Below are positions 25,026-33,813 of a DNA stretch of 49,417 nt, in pieces. The DNA is from an uncultured Alistipes sp. (GTDB lineage Bacteria; Bacteroidota; Bacteroidia; Bacteroidales; Rikenellaceae), in the NCBI GenBank assembly GCA_937899895.1, contig CALBQR010000028.1, forward strand, positions 1 to 49,417. Direction: 5' to 3'. Positions within the stretch are counted from its first letter, which is position 1. Each line of letters opens with the position of its first letter. The translations under genes and the position numbers were made by a program. Under the pieces are notes generated by a model, which ran no database searches, was not told the DNA's origin, and saw nothing but the letters and a program-made list of their open reading frames with translations.

Positions 25026-26051
25026 TTAATTTTCAAGCACATTCATAATAATATCGTTCAGCTTGACGTGCTCAATCAGGAAGCCGTCGTGGCCGAAATC
25101 CGAGTCGATCAGGTGATACTCGGCATTGGGAATCAGGCGGCTCATCTGCTCGATCTGATCGGCCGGGAAGAGCAGATCAGACGAGATTGCAATGACCACC
25201 GTGCGCGAACGAATTGCGCCGAGCAACTCCTCCTCGCTCTGTTCGCGACCACGTGCAATGTTGTGAGAATCAACGGCGTGCGTCAGTCGGTGGTAAGAAT
25301 ATACGTTGAATCGGCGGCAGAGTTTTTCGCCCTGATAACGCTGGTAAGTCGTTGCGCGATGGCCCGTAATCTTCTTCGTGGCATCGGGGTCCTGCTGCGT
25401 CTTGTCGTAGGCTTGCTGACCGCGATAGCTCAACAAAGCGATTGAACGCGCCGTTGCCATACCTGCCCACGCAGCATCCTCGCGCGGCTCACCAAATTCG
25501 GGATCACATTCGATAGCCATACGTTGCGACTCATTGAAGGCGTGTGCCCAAGGCGTTGAATGTGAGAGTGTTGCAATCAAGACCAAACGCTCGGCGAAAT
25601 CGGGACACTGAACAGCCCACTCGCAACATTGATAACCGCCGATCGAACTTCCGATCAACATTTTAACGCGCTCAATACCAAGATGTTCAGCCAACAGTCG
25701 GTGGCAACGCACCATATCGCGTACCGTTACAATCGGGAAATCGTTGTAGTAGGGCGCGCCCGTCGCGGGATTGATCGACAGCGGACCTGTCGAGCCGTAG
25801 CACGAGCCGATAAAGTTGGCACAAACCACGAAATATCGCGTCGGATCGAGGAATTTACCCTCCTCGACCGTGTGCTCCCACCAATCCTCGACATCGGAAT
25901 TTGCCGTTAGCGCGTGGCAGACCCAAATCACATTGCTGCGATCGGCGTTCATCTGGCCGAAGGTGTGGTATGCAATGCGCACTTCGGGTAGCACGGCACC
26001 GCAGTCAAGCTCGATGGGTGCATTGTAATCGAAATATTTTACCTCTTTCAT
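25026..26051 (-). CDS. metX: Homoserine O-acetyltransferase
   Basis: A 341-residue alpha/beta-hydrolase-fold enzyme that acetylates homoserine with acetyl-CoA, the first committed step to methionine. The nucleophile elbow GSSIGGYQCCEW, the Asp in AISSDLLFPADQ and the His in DFGHDGFLIE form the triad. The start is the ATG at 26051 (MKEVKYFDY); the longer frame overlaps metY. It follows metY by 16 bases. Confidence 0.95.
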   Translation of the reverse strand: MKEVKYFDYNAPIELDCGAVLPEVRIAYHTFGQMNADRSNVIWVCHALTANSDVEDWWEHTVEEGKFLDPTRYFVVCANFIGSCYGSTGPLSINPATGAPYYNDFPIVTVRDMVRCHRLLAEHLGIERVKMLIGSSIGGYQCCEWAVQCPDFAERLVLIATLSHSTPWAHAFNESQRMAIECDPEFGEPREDAAWAGMATARSIALLSYRGQQAYDKTQQDPDATKKITGHRATTYQRYQGEKLCRRFNVYSYHRLTHAVDSHNIARGREQSEEELLGAIRSRTVVIAISSDLLFPADQIEQMSRLIPNAEYHLIDSDFGHDGFLIEHVKLNDIIMNVLEN

Positions 26052-26067
26052 TTTCAGGCGTTTGCGT

Positions 26068-27351
26068 TTAGTCGATTGCGGCAAAAGCCTGCTCGAAATC
26101 GTCAATCAAATCCTCGACATTCTCCAAACCGAGCGAGATACGCAGCAGGGTAGGCGTTACGCCTGCGGCGATCTTATCCTCATCGCTCAACTGCTTGTGG
26201 GTGGTCGAAGCGGGGTGGGTTACGACGCTGATCGAGTCGCCGATCATTGTCATATGAGCGAACAATTTGAGCGACTCAACGAACTTAATCGTCGTTTCGA
26301 GTGTGCCCTCCAACTCGATTGTAAAGACGCTCGACGAGCCGTGTCGGAAATATTTCTTGGCATTTACGTGTCCTGCGTGATCCTCGAAGCCGACGAAACT
26401 TACGCGACGCACCTTCGGGTGGTTGCGGCAATAGTCGGCCAGACGCCACGCTGAACGCACTTCGTGATCGACACGTAACGACAAGGTTTCCAGACCGATA
26501 AGCATCAGATATGAATCGAACGACGAAGGACAGCAACCGAAATCGCGCAGTCCATCAACGCGACACTTCACAACGAACGCTGCCGGGCCGAACGCTTTGT
26601 AGAGGTTTAATCCGTGATAGCCCTCCGACGGACCGTCGATCTGCGGGAACTTGCCGTTGCCCCAATCGTATCGACCGCCGTCGATGATGATACCGCCCAT
26701 TGCGGTACCGTGGCCGTTAATCCACTTTGTTGCCGACTCCAAAACGATGTCTGCGCCCCACTCGAAGGGGTTGCAAAGGTAGCTGCCTGCGCCGAACGTA
26801 TTATCGACAACGAAGGGGACATCGTGGCGGTGCGCCATCTCGGCAATGCGCTCCAAATCAGGCACATCGCAGGTCGGGTTGCCCATACTCTCGACATATA
26901 CGGCGCGAGTATTTTCGTCGATCAGAACCTCCATTGCCTCGATCGAATCGTGCTGTGCAATGCGGCACTCGATACCCAATTTGCGCAACGAAATTTTGAA
27001 TTGGTTGTACGTTCCGCCATACAGGAAGGGCGAGGTAACGATGTTCTGTCCCTTCTCGGCCAATGACGTAATTGTCAGCAGAATAGCCGACATTCCGCTG
27101 GCTACGGCCAAAGCCCCCGTGCCGCCATAGAGAGCTGCGATACGCTCCTCGTAAGCCGACGATGTGGGGTTTTGCAGGCGGGTATAGATATTGCCGCCCT
27201 CGCTCAACTCGAACAGACGTGCGGCGTGGTCGCAATCGCGGAAATGGTAGGCTGCGGTGGGGTAGATAGCTACGCCGCGCGAGCCGGTATGATCGACGTG
27301 GTAACCACTGTGAATTTGGCGCGTTTCAAAGCGCAATTTCTTCTCTGACAT
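26068..27351 (-). CDS. metY: O-acetylhomoserine sulfhydrylase
   Basis: A 427-residue pyridoxal-phosphate enzyme of the Cys/Met metabolism family that makes homocysteine from O-acetylhomoserine and sulfide. The PLP lysine is in SATKWINGHGTAMGG, and the substrate-binding regions YTRLQNPT and VVDNTFGAG are present. It precedes metX, so the operon encodes two successive steps of direct sulfhydrylation. Its promoter is at 27423-27453 (minus strand). Confidence 0.96.
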   Translation of the reverse strand: MSEKKLRFETRQIHSGYHVDHTGSRGVAIYPTAAYHFRDCDHAARLFELSEGGNIYTRLQNPTSSAYEERIAALYGGTGALAVASGMSAILLTITSLAEKGQNIVTSPFLYGGTYNQFKISLRKLGIECRIAQHDSIEAMEVLIDENTRAVYVESMGNPTCDVPDLERIAEMAHRHDVPFVVDNTFGAGSYLCNPFEWGADIVLESATKWINGHGTAMGGIIIDGGRYDWGNGKFPQIDGPSEGYHGLNLYKAFGPAAFVVKCRVDGLRDFGCCPSSFDSYLMLIGLETLSLRVDHEVRSAWRLADYCRNHPKVRRVSFVGFEDHAGHVNAKKYFRHGSSSVFTIELEGTLETTIKFVESLKLFAHMTMIGDSISVVTHPASTTHKQLSDEDKIAAGVTPTLLRISLGLENVEDLIDDFEQAFAAID

Positions 27352-27422
27352 AGTGTTATGTTGATTTTATATATACTCTTAATAGTGCTCGGCTGCCTCG
27401 TTTGCAGCGATTTTCAATCTCA

Positions 27423-27453
27423 CAAAATTACACTCTATTTTCGGGAATTGCAA
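27423..27453 (-). promoter_or_regulatory. metY promoter
   Basis: On the minus strand TAATTTTG (27430-27423) is the -7 box and TTG (27453-27451) lies 20 bases upstream. The leader of about 65 nt has a small GCTGC/GCAGC stem but no SAM riboswitch that I recognise. Confidence 0.65.
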
Positions 27454-27472
27454 CACGACCGACGGAGGAGGG

Positions 27473-27503
27473 TTGTTTTTCTCGTAAGAATGTTTTATAT
27501 TTG
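27473..27503 (+). promoter_or_regulatory. rfbA promoter
   Basis: TTG (27473-27475), 20 bases, TATATTTG (27496-27503). It is divergent from the metY promoter; the two -33 regions are about 20 bases apart. Confidence 0.7.
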
Positions 27504-27593
27504 TAGTAATAAACTTGTGTGCGTGAGCGTTAGCGTTGTGTCATTCGACGTGATGCACAACCACGTGCGCAACCAAAATTCATTCGCAAACAG

Positions 27594-28478
27594 ATGAAAG
27601 GTATTGTTCTGGCCGGCGGTTCCGGCACCCGATTATATCCCATTACAAAAGGTGTATCGAAGCAGTTGCTCCCGATCTATGATAAACCGATGGTCTATTA
27701 TCCGATCTCGGTGTTGATGCAGGCGGGTGTGCGCGATATTTTGATTATCACAACGCCGCAAGATGCACCTTCGTTCCGCCGTCTGCTGGGCGACGGATTG
27801 GATTTCGGAGTGCGTTTGCAGTATGCCGAGCAGCCTTCACCCGATGGACTGGCGCAGGCATTTCTGATTGGCGAAGAGTTTATCGCCGACGATAGCGTAT
27901 GTTTGGTGTTGGGCGACAATATTTTTCACGGTGCGGGTCTTTGTGCAAAATTGAAACAGGCTGTCGAACGCGCTGAAAATGAGGGACGAGCAACGATTTT
28001 TGGCTACCGTGTCGATGATCCTGAACGCTATGGCGTAGCGGAGTTTGACGATGAGGGCCGTTGCCTTTCGATCGAGGAGAAACCTGCCGAGCCGAAGTCG
28101 AACTATGCCGTTGTGGGGCTCTATTTCTACCCCAATCGCGTGGTTGAGATCGCCAAGTCGATACGCCCTTCGGCACGTGGCGAGTTGGAGATTACGAGTG
28201 TCAATCAGCAATTTTTGAGCGATGGCGAACTGAATGTCGATACCTTTGGCGAGGGTTTTGCGTGGCTCGATACAGGTACGCACGACTCATTGGCCGAGGC
28301 TTCGATCTTCGTTGAGGTGATCGAGAAGCGTCAGGGTTTGAAGATTGCCTGCTTGGAGGAGATAGCCTATCGCCGTGGTTGGATCTCGGCGGAGCAGTTG
28401 CGCACGGTGGCCGAGCCGATGGCGCGAAATCAATATGGCGGCTATCTGTTGAAGATTCTCGGTGAAGAGAAAAAATAA
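27594..28478 (+). CDS. rfbA: Glucose-1-phosphate thymidylyltransferase
   Basis: A 294-residue nucleotidyltransferase that makes dTDP-glucose from dTTP and glucose 1-phosphate. The signature GGSGTRLYPITKGVSKQLLP, with KPMVYYPISVLMQAG after it, and VLGDNIFHG (metal-binding Asp) are intact. It feeds rfbB, 13 bases downstream. Only the first two steps of dTDP-sugar synthesis are encoded here; rfbC and rfbD must be elsewhere if dTDP-rhamnose is the product. Confidence 0.96.
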   Translation: MKGIVLAGGSGTRLYPITKGVSKQLLPIYDKPMVYYPISVLMQAGVRDILIITTPQDAPSFRRLLGDGLDFGVRLQYAEQPSPDGLAQAFLIGEEFIADDSVCLVLGDNIFHGAGLCAKLKQAVERAENEGRATIFGYRVDDPERYGVAEFDDEGRCLSIEEKPAEPKSNYAVVGLYFYPNRVVEIAKSIRPSARGELEITSVNQQFLSDGELNVDTFGEGFAWLDTGTHDSLAEASIFVEVIEKRQGLKIACLEEIAYRRGWISAEQLRTVAEPMARNQYGGYLLKILGEEKK

Positions 28479-28491
28479 TCGACAAGGTGTT

Positions 28492-29556
28492 ATGGAACGC
28501 AAAATTTTGATCACCGGAGGTGCCGGATTCATCGGCTCGCACGTGGTGCGATTGATGGTGAATAAATATCCCAACTATCTGATTGTCAATCTCGATGCGC
28601 TGACTTATGCGGGTAATCCTGCCAATCTGCGCGATGTGGAGGAGGCTCCGAATTATCGCTTTGAGAAGGTCGATATTTGCGATGTGGAGGCGGTGCGCGC
28701 GGTGTTCGAGCGACACGAAATTGATAGTGTCATTCATCTGGCGGCGGAGAGCCACGTCGATCGTTCGATTGATGATCCGTTTGCATTTGCGCGTACCAAT
28801 GTGCTCGGTACGCTGACGCTGTTGCAGGTTGCCAAGGAGCGTTGGCTCAATGGTGGCAATGAGACGGCGACACACCTCTTCTACCACGTCTCGACCGATG
28901 AGGTCTATGGTTCGCTGGGTGCAGAGGGCATATTTACCGAGGAGTCGCGCTATGAGCCACATTCGCCATATTCGGCCAGCAAGGCGTCGAGCGACCACTT
29001 TGTGCGAGCGTTCCACGATACGTTCGGCCTGCCGACTGTGATTAGCAATTGCTCGAATAACTACGGTCCGTATCAATTCCCCGAAAAGCTTATCCCGCTG
29101 TTTATCAATAATATCCGCGAGCGTCGCGAGCTGCCTGTTTATGGCCGTGGCGAGAATGTGCGTGATTGGTTATATGTTGAAGATCACGCGCGCGCGATTG
29201 ATCTGATCTTCCATCGTGGTCGTGTGGGTGAGACGTATAATATCGGCGGTAACAACGAGTGGCGCAATATTGATTTGGTGCGAGAACTTGTGCGCACAAC
29301 CGACCGCCTTTTGGGTCGCGCGGAGGGTGAGGATGAGTCGCTGATTCGTTTTGTGCGCGATCGTGCGGGCCACGATTTGCGCTATGCGATTGATTCGAGT
29401 AAGTTGCAGAACGAGTTTGGTTGGTCGCCGGAGGTTGATTTCAAGGAGGGTATTGAGCGCACGGTGCGCTGGTATCTGCACAATGACGAGTGGCTCTCGG
29501 CGGTTACTTCGGGCGAATATCGCAACTATTACAGCCGTATGTATGACGGTCGATAG
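28492..29556 (+). CDS. rfbB: dTDP-glucose 4,6-dehydratase
   Basis: A 354-residue extended short-chain dehydrogenase that converts dTDP-glucose to dTDP-4-keto-6-deoxyglucose using bound NAD. The Rossmann motif GGAGFIGSH (about 8-16), the HLAAESHVDRSID segment, the STDEVYGSLG motif, the YSASKASSDH (Tyr-x3-Lys) pair and the NCSNNYGPYQFPEKLIPL block are all present. The start is set at ATG 28492, since the longer frame overlaps the end of rfbA. Confidence 0.96.
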   Translation: MERKILITGGAGFIGSHVVRLMVNKYPNYLIVNLDALTYAGNPANLRDVEEAPNYRFEKVDICDVEAVRAVFERHEIDSVIHLAAESHVDRSIDDPFAFARTNVLGTLTLLQVAKERWLNGGNETATHLFYHVSTDEVYGSLGAEGIFTEESRYEPHSPYSASKASSDHFVRAFHDTFGLPTVISNCSNNYGPYQFPEKLIPLFINNIRERRELPVYGRGENVRDWLYVEDHARAIDLIFHRGRVGETYNIGGNNEWRNIDLVRELVRTTDRLLGRAEGEDESLIRFVRDRAGHDLRYAIDSSKLQNEFGWSPEVDFKEGIERTVRWYLHNDEWLSAVTSGEYRNYYSRMYDGR

Positions 29557-29604
29557 TGCGACCGTATGAACGGATAAACTACTGATACCAACCTTATTAC
29601 ATCT

Positions 29605-30807
29605 ATGGCAGAGATCTCTAACGCCCCTTCGCAGCGAATCCTTTCGATTGATATCGTGCGAGGTTTGACATTGTTGCTTATGCTCTTTGTCAATGACCTT
29701 TATATGCCCGGTGTCCCCGCGTGGTTGGGACATACGGAGGCCAATTTTGATGGTATGGGTTTGGCCGATTGGGTCTTCCCAAGTTTCTTGTTTATGGTCG
29801 GAATATCAATCCCTTACGCCATTGACGCTCGCCGCCGCAAGGGTGAGAGTATGGCGCGAGTGATGTTGCATATTCTTTGGCGCACGCTGTCGCTGATCTG
29901 TATCGGTGTGGTGTTGCTGAATACGGGAAGGATCAACCCCGAAATGACGGGAATCTCGAAGGCTACGTGGCGATGGCTGTTCTATCTGTTCCTCTTTATG
30001 CTGTGGAACGCCTATCCGCGTGAGAGTCGTTATGGGTTGCTCTTCAAGGTGTTACGCGCCATTGGCTTTGTGGGGATCATCGTTTTGCTTGCAATTTATC
30101 GCGCAGGCACGCCCGAAGAGCCGCAGTGGCTCGCTCCTCAATGGTGGGGTATTCTGGGCTTGATCGGTTGGGGATATCTCGTGTCGGCTCTTGTCAGCGT
30201 TGCGACACGCGGAACGATTGTCGGGGCTTTGGCCGGTTGGGCTGTTTTCTTTTGCCTTAATCTGATCTCTTCGGCAGGTATTGATGGTTGGGCAGTCGCT
30301 CTGCGACCGATATTAGGCATTGTTATTCAGGGGAATACGCCGATGATCGTGCTCGCGGGTTTGGCTCTTGGCACCTATCTTATGCGCAGTCAGCACGATA
30401 TGCGCCGCAAGGTTTTGGTGATGGCAGGAGTGGGTGTCTTGGCAATTGTCGCAGGTTTCATTTTGCGTAATTGGTATATAATCTCGAAAATTCTTGCAAC
30501 GCCGAGTTGGGGTCTTATCTGCATCGGTATCAGTATGTTAGTGTTGGCGTTGGTCTTCTACCGCACCGATATTTGCGGCAAAACGCGCTTTACGGGACTG
30601 CTCGCGACGACGGGTCGCAATTCGATGACGACCTATCTGGTGCCAAATGTGGTCTATCTGCTGATTTGGATGTTGCCCTTCAAATTGCTCTTCTACAAGC
30701 AGCCCGATAGCGCATTGTTGGCTATTGCAGGCTCGGCGGTGTGGGCGATAGCGATGGCCTATCTGTCGATTCTGCTCAATAAACTGCATATAAAATTGAA
30801 ACTATAA
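29605..30807 (+). CDS. DUF5009/HGSNAT-like membrane acyltransferase
   Basis: A 400-residue inner-membrane protein with about ten transmembrane segments. The start RILSIDIVRGLTLLLMLFVND and the GMGLADWVFPSFLFMVGISIP motif are typical of DUF5009/heparan-alpha-glucosaminide N-acetyltransferase (YeiB/NagX-like) proteins, which transfer acetyl groups across the membrane to sugars. Its place 48 bases after rfbB suggests modification of a surface glycan, but the acceptor is unknown. A strong terminator follows. Confidence 0.85.
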   Translation: MAEISNAPSQRILSIDIVRGLTLLLMLFVNDLYMPGVPAWLGHTEANFDGMGLADWVFPSFLFMVGISIPYAIDARRRKGESMARVMLHILWRTLSLICIGVVLLNTGRINPEMTGISKATWRWLFYLFLFMLWNAYPRESRYGLLFKVLRAIGFVGIIVLLAIYRAGTPEEPQWLAPQWWGILGLIGWGYLVSALVSVATRGTIVGALAGWAVFFCLNLISSAGIDGWAVALRPILGIVIQGNTPMIVLAGLALGTYLMRSQHDMRRKVLVMAGVGVLAIVAGFILRNWYIISKILATPSWGLICIGISMLVLALVFYRTDICGKTRFTGLLATTGRNSMTTYLVPNVVYLLIWMLPFKLLFYKQPDSALLAIAGSAVWAIAMAYLSILLNKLHIKLKL

Positions 30808-30834
30808 CCTATTGTGTTATAGGTCTATAACGAA

Positions 30835-30878
30835 AAGAATACCCCTGCGCAGTTTCGTTTTTGCGCAGGGGTATTCTT
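30835..30878. terminator. Bidirectional terminator, 17-base stem
   Basis: AAGAATACCCCTGCGCA (30835-30851) pairs perfectly with TGCGCAGGGGTATTCTT (30862-30878). It separates the convergent acyltransferase and blaI genes. Confidence 0.9.
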
Positions 30879-30923
30879 GTTAAATTCACAAAAGCTTTAC
30901 GCCTTCTCCACCTTTTCGGTCAG

Positions 30924-31307
30924 CTACTGCTTAATGTCGGGCAGAGCCTTTTCGATTGCTTCGAGAGTCTCGTTCGGCGATTCGGTGTGTGCGGCGTAGA
31001 AGCCAATCAACTCCGTAATCGACCCACCGAAATAGGTATCCAGCATCGTTTGCAGAGCCTTTTCGGCATAGTCGTTGCGATCGACAGCAGGGTAGTAGCG
31101 ATAGAAACGACCCTGTATCTTGTGCGCTACATATCCCTTATTTTCAAGCATTTTGATAAATGTAGCGACGGTCGAATACTTGGGCTTCGGTTCGGGCATC
31201 TGGTCGATAATATCATATACCAAGCCCTCGCCAAGCGACCACAAAATCTGCATAACGCTCTCTTCGCCTTTTGTCAATGTGGGGATTTTCTCCTTGGAGT
31301 TCTTCAT
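30924..31307 (-). CDS. BlaI/MecI family repressor
   Basis: A 127-residue winged-helix repressor. The N-terminal half (LTKGEESVMQILWSLGEGLVYDII, in pieces, and KYSTVATFIKMLENKGYV) is the DNA-binding domain; the C-terminal half is the dimerisation region. The usual partner, a BlaR1-type M56 sensor peptidase, is not next to it. The upstream promoter contains two palindromes, so it probably regulates itself, and perhaps genes elsewhere. Confidence 0.92.
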   Translation of the reverse strand: MKNSKEKIPTLTKGEESVMQILWSLGEGLVYDIIDQMPEPKPKYSTVATFIKMLENKGYVAHKIQGRFYRYYPAVDRNDYAEKALQTMLDTYFGGSITELIGFYAAHTESPNETLEAIEKALPDIKQ

Positions 31308-31353
31308 TATAATTAGGTTTAAGTTTGATGTTTAGGGGCAGAAGCCCTGTGGG

Positions 31354-31403
31354 TTTGTGTTACACAAAGTTAATAATAAACCGACTAAATAGCAATAGTC
31401 GGT
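31354..31403 (-). promoter_or_regulatory. blaI promoter with two palindromes
   Basis: On the minus strand TAACTTTG (31372-31365) is the -7 box and TTG (31395-31393) lies 20 bases upstream. ACCGACTA-N8-TAGTCGGT (31380-31387/31396-31403) covers the -33 element and TTTGTG-TTA-CACAAA (31354-31368) overlaps the -7 box. Confidence 0.7.
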
Positions 31404-31446
31404 CTATAACTTTTTTTATGATTTGGGCTGTTTTTATGGCGATTTA

Positions 31447-32349
31447 TCACTTTGCGAATAGTCCGCGGGTGATTTGTGCGCGCATAAGAATCAAATATTG
31501 AGCCTTCGGGAATTGAAAACGCAGCGTGTAGCCAAGTGCCAGAACCAACGTGCCGCCCCATTTTACAACTTCGGCGAAGAGACGGCGGGCGAATGTTCCA
31601 TTTTGACGGGTGCGAATCTGTTCGCTGACACCGATGGCGTAGCTCAATCGCGTGAAGTAGTCGTGCGTGAGCTTGTCGGGCGAGATGTGGTGATAGATAA
31701 TGGCGTTGGGAACGTAGTAGAACGGCTCGCCACTACGCGCAAGGCGGTTGAAAAAGTCGGTCTCCTCGCCACCGATCAACTTTTTGCCTGTACGACCGAG
31801 TGCAGGATCAAATGCTCCGTAACGCTCTATGGCTGCGCGTGTTACGGCCATATTGCCACCACCGGGACAGCGACCGCGACCAAACTCTCGCACCTCCTCG
31901 CCCAGATCGAGCGGGTTGGCAATCGGTCGTTCGGTGTAGGGCGAAATCCACGCGGGGCGACCCTCTTCGTAGCTCGGCACGATGCGACCGCCTGCCGCCA
32001 CAACCTTCGGGTGTGCATCGAAAAAGTCGATATATGAGCGCACGAAATCCTCATTCACCGTCTCATCATCGTCGATAATGGCGATATAGGGGCTCGCCGC
32101 CGCAGCCATACCGCAATTGCGGGCGTGGCTCAACCCTTGACGCTCCTCGCGCACCATTCTTACGGGCAGTTCGGGGTGCGCGGCCGCAAATTGTGCAAAA
32201 CGCTCTTCGGTATCGTCTTTCGAGTTGTTATTGACGGCCACAACCTCCCACTGCTCGCGCGGGGCAGACTGCGTGCAGAATGAGTTTAAGCAACGAATGA
32301 GCGACTCCGAGCGATTATACGTTGCGATGACAACCGTAAGACGTGGCAT
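31447..32349 (-). CDS. Family 2 glycosyltransferase
   Basis: A 300-residue GT2 enzyme with GT-A fold. The N-terminus LTVVIATYNRSESLIRCLNSF, a DDDETVNEDF metal-binding stretch (about 90-100) and GGEETDFFNRLARSG (acceptor-site ED) mark it. A hydrophobic C-terminal stretch (GGTLVLALGYTLRFQF) may contact the membrane. The start is the ATG at 32349 (MPRLTVVIATYN). It lies 20 bases downstream of the phosphodiesterase gene, so the two are likely co-transcribed. Donor and acceptor are unknown; a cell-surface glycan is plausible. Confidence 0.9.
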   Translation of the reverse strand: MPRLTVVIATYNRSESLIRCLNSFCTQSAPREQWEVVAVNNNSKDDTEERFAQFAAAHPELPVRMVREERQGLSHARNCGMAAAASPYIAIIDDDETVNEDFVRSYIDFFDAHPKVVAAGGRIVPSYEEGRPAWISPYTERPIANPLDLGEEVREFGRGRCPGGGNMAVTRAAIERYGAFDPALGRTGKKLIGGEETDFFNRLARSGEPFYYVPNAIIYHHISPDKLTHDYFTRLSYAIGVSEQIRTRQNGTFARRLFAEVVKWGGTLVLALGYTLRFQFPKAQYLILMRAQITRGLFAK

Positions 32350-32369
32350 AGTTTTTTCAGCTTTTCGGG

Positions 32370-33614
32370 CTATTTGACAAACATCTTGCGCACCGCGCGC
32401 CAATCGCAGTCGTTCTCCGACGGCTCAACGCCAAGTAGGTGGCATAGAATGATATACATATTCAAATCTTGGAACGAACGCTGCTTGTATCCCTCGCGGA
32501 AGGCGGGTCCCGTTCCATAGAAAACCATCGACATATCGCGCTCGAAGCAGTCGAAACCGTGTGCTCCCTTGCCGATCGGGCGACGCTCGACATCGGGCTG
32601 GCGGTACTCGACAGTCCAACCCATATCGGGCATTACGACCAGATTCGTTATGCGTGTCGGGTGCTGACCATAGTGATACTTCGCGGGAATTTCGGTGCGT
32701 CGGTACGCCTTGATGCCCTTCACTTTACGCAGAGCCTTCAACGCCTCCTTCTCGTAACCGGCCTCGACCTCGACACCAAATGGGCGACCGCCAACCGTGC
32801 GAACAACACGTGCGGGATCAAGTACCTCATAGAGGTTTGCAATGCGGTCGTCTGACAATTGAGTCATTCCGTGATCGGCCGTTACTATGAAGTTAATTTT
32901 ATCATATACAGGCGATTGGCGAATCTTCCAAAAGAAGTAACGCAACGTCGAGTCGATATGCTCGGCCTGTGCAATTGCCTGCTCTGACAGCGGTCCGTAG
33001 CGGTGCATCGACGCATCGGGCTCCTCGAAATACCACATCACAAGGTTGGGAATCTGCTCCACGGGGCGCGTCATCGCCTCAATGACCCAATCGGCACGCT
33101 CACGATAGCTCGGCTCCTCGGTGTAGCGAGTCCAAATCGTTGCCTGACGACCTCCAATAGGCACCTCGCTACCAGGCCACATAAAGATATTCGCAACGCG
33201 GCCCTGACGCTCGGCGGTGTTCCAGATCGGATCACCGCCCCAGAAATTCGGTGTCGAGGTATCGGCTAACTTAAATACCGACATCTCACGACTTAAAACC
33301 TTGTCATAGAAGCCGTTATTGACCACTCCGTGTCGATCGGGGTGCAATCCCGTAGCCATCGAATAGTGGTTGGGGAAGGTGTTCGACGGATAGACAGGGA
33401 AGGTTTCGGCGTATGTACCCACCTTGCGCAACGAGTCGAGCGTCGGAGTATGGGCGTGGTCAGCCAAATCCCAGCGGAAGGCGTCCATCGAGAGTATAAT
33501 CACATAGCGGTTATCGTTGTTATAGGGCTCGGCAGCGACCTCACGCACAGCACGTTGCACGGGCGAGCACGCCGCAGCCAACGCTGCAAAAGCCAATATC
33601 AGCAATCGTTTCAT
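32370..33614 (-). CDS. Type I phosphodiesterase/nucleotide pyrophosphatase lipoprotein
   Basis: A 414-residue envelope protein of the alkaline phosphatase superfamily, similar to ectonucleotide pyrophosphatase/phosphodiesterases. A lipoprotein signal (MKRLLILAFAALAAACS) precedes metal and nucleophile motifs: ILSMDAFRWD (Asp), YPSNTFPNHYSMATG (nucleophile Thr), FIVTADHGMT (Asp-His) and GAHGFDCF (His). ENPP enzymes cleave nucleotide or lipid phosphodiesters outside the cytoplasm. The start at 33614 is chosen because the likely promoter box is only some 25 bases upstream; an in-frame ATG at 33626 would be almost leaderless. Confidence 0.9.
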   Translation of the reverse strand: MKRLLILAFAALAAACSPVQRAVREVAAEPYNNDNRYVIILSMDAFRWDLADHAHTPTLDSLRKVGTYAETFPVYPSNTFPNHYSMATGLHPDRHGVVNNGFYDKVLSREMSVFKLADTSTPNFWGGDPIWNTAERQGRVANIFMWPGSEVPIGGRQATIWTRYTEEPSYRERADWVIEAMTRPVEQIPNLVMWYFEEPDASMHRYGPLSEQAIAQAEHIDSTLRYFFWKIRQSPVYDKINFIVTADHGMTQLSDDRIANLYEVLDPARVVRTVGGRPFGVEVEAGYEKEALKALRKVKGIKAYRRTEIPAKYHYGQHPTRITNLVVMPDMGWTVEYRQPDVERRPIGKGAHGFDCFERDMSMVFYGTGPAFREGYKQRSFQDLNMYIILCHLLGVEPSENDCDWRAVRKMFVK

Positions 33615-33637
33615 CGGTTTATTCATTTTCGTTCTCA

Positions 33638-33680
33638 CAAAGATAACGAAACAATTCACAATTTACAATTCACGATTCAC
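33638..33680 (-). promoter_or_regulatory. Promoter of the phosphodiesterase gene embedded in AATTCAC repeats
   Basis: Minus-strand TATCTTTG (33645-33638) is an exact -7 box, and TTG (33668-33666), 20 bases upstream, lies inside four degenerate AATTCAC heptamers (33653-33680). Confidence 0.55.
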
Positions 33681-33735
33681 AATTAAGGCGGAATCTTTGA
33701 TTTCGCCCACCTTCGCGAGCTCGCCCTTATGGCGT

Positions 33736-33768
33736 AAAAAAAGGGTCGCTCCCCGAAGGAAGCGACCC
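33736..33768 (-). terminator. TonB receptor terminator
   Basis: GGGTCGCT (33743-33750) pairs with AGCGACCC (33761-33768); on the minus strand a run of seven T (plus-strand A at 33736-33742) follows the stem. Confidence 0.85.
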
Positions 33769-33813
33769 GCAAATTATCTAATGTCGTTTAAGTTCTGACG
33801 AACTCTCGCTCGA

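Noticed and set aside
27352..27430. Possible SAM riboswitch before metY
   Set aside because: The leader is only about 65 nt with one small stem; no SAM aptamer core was recognised.
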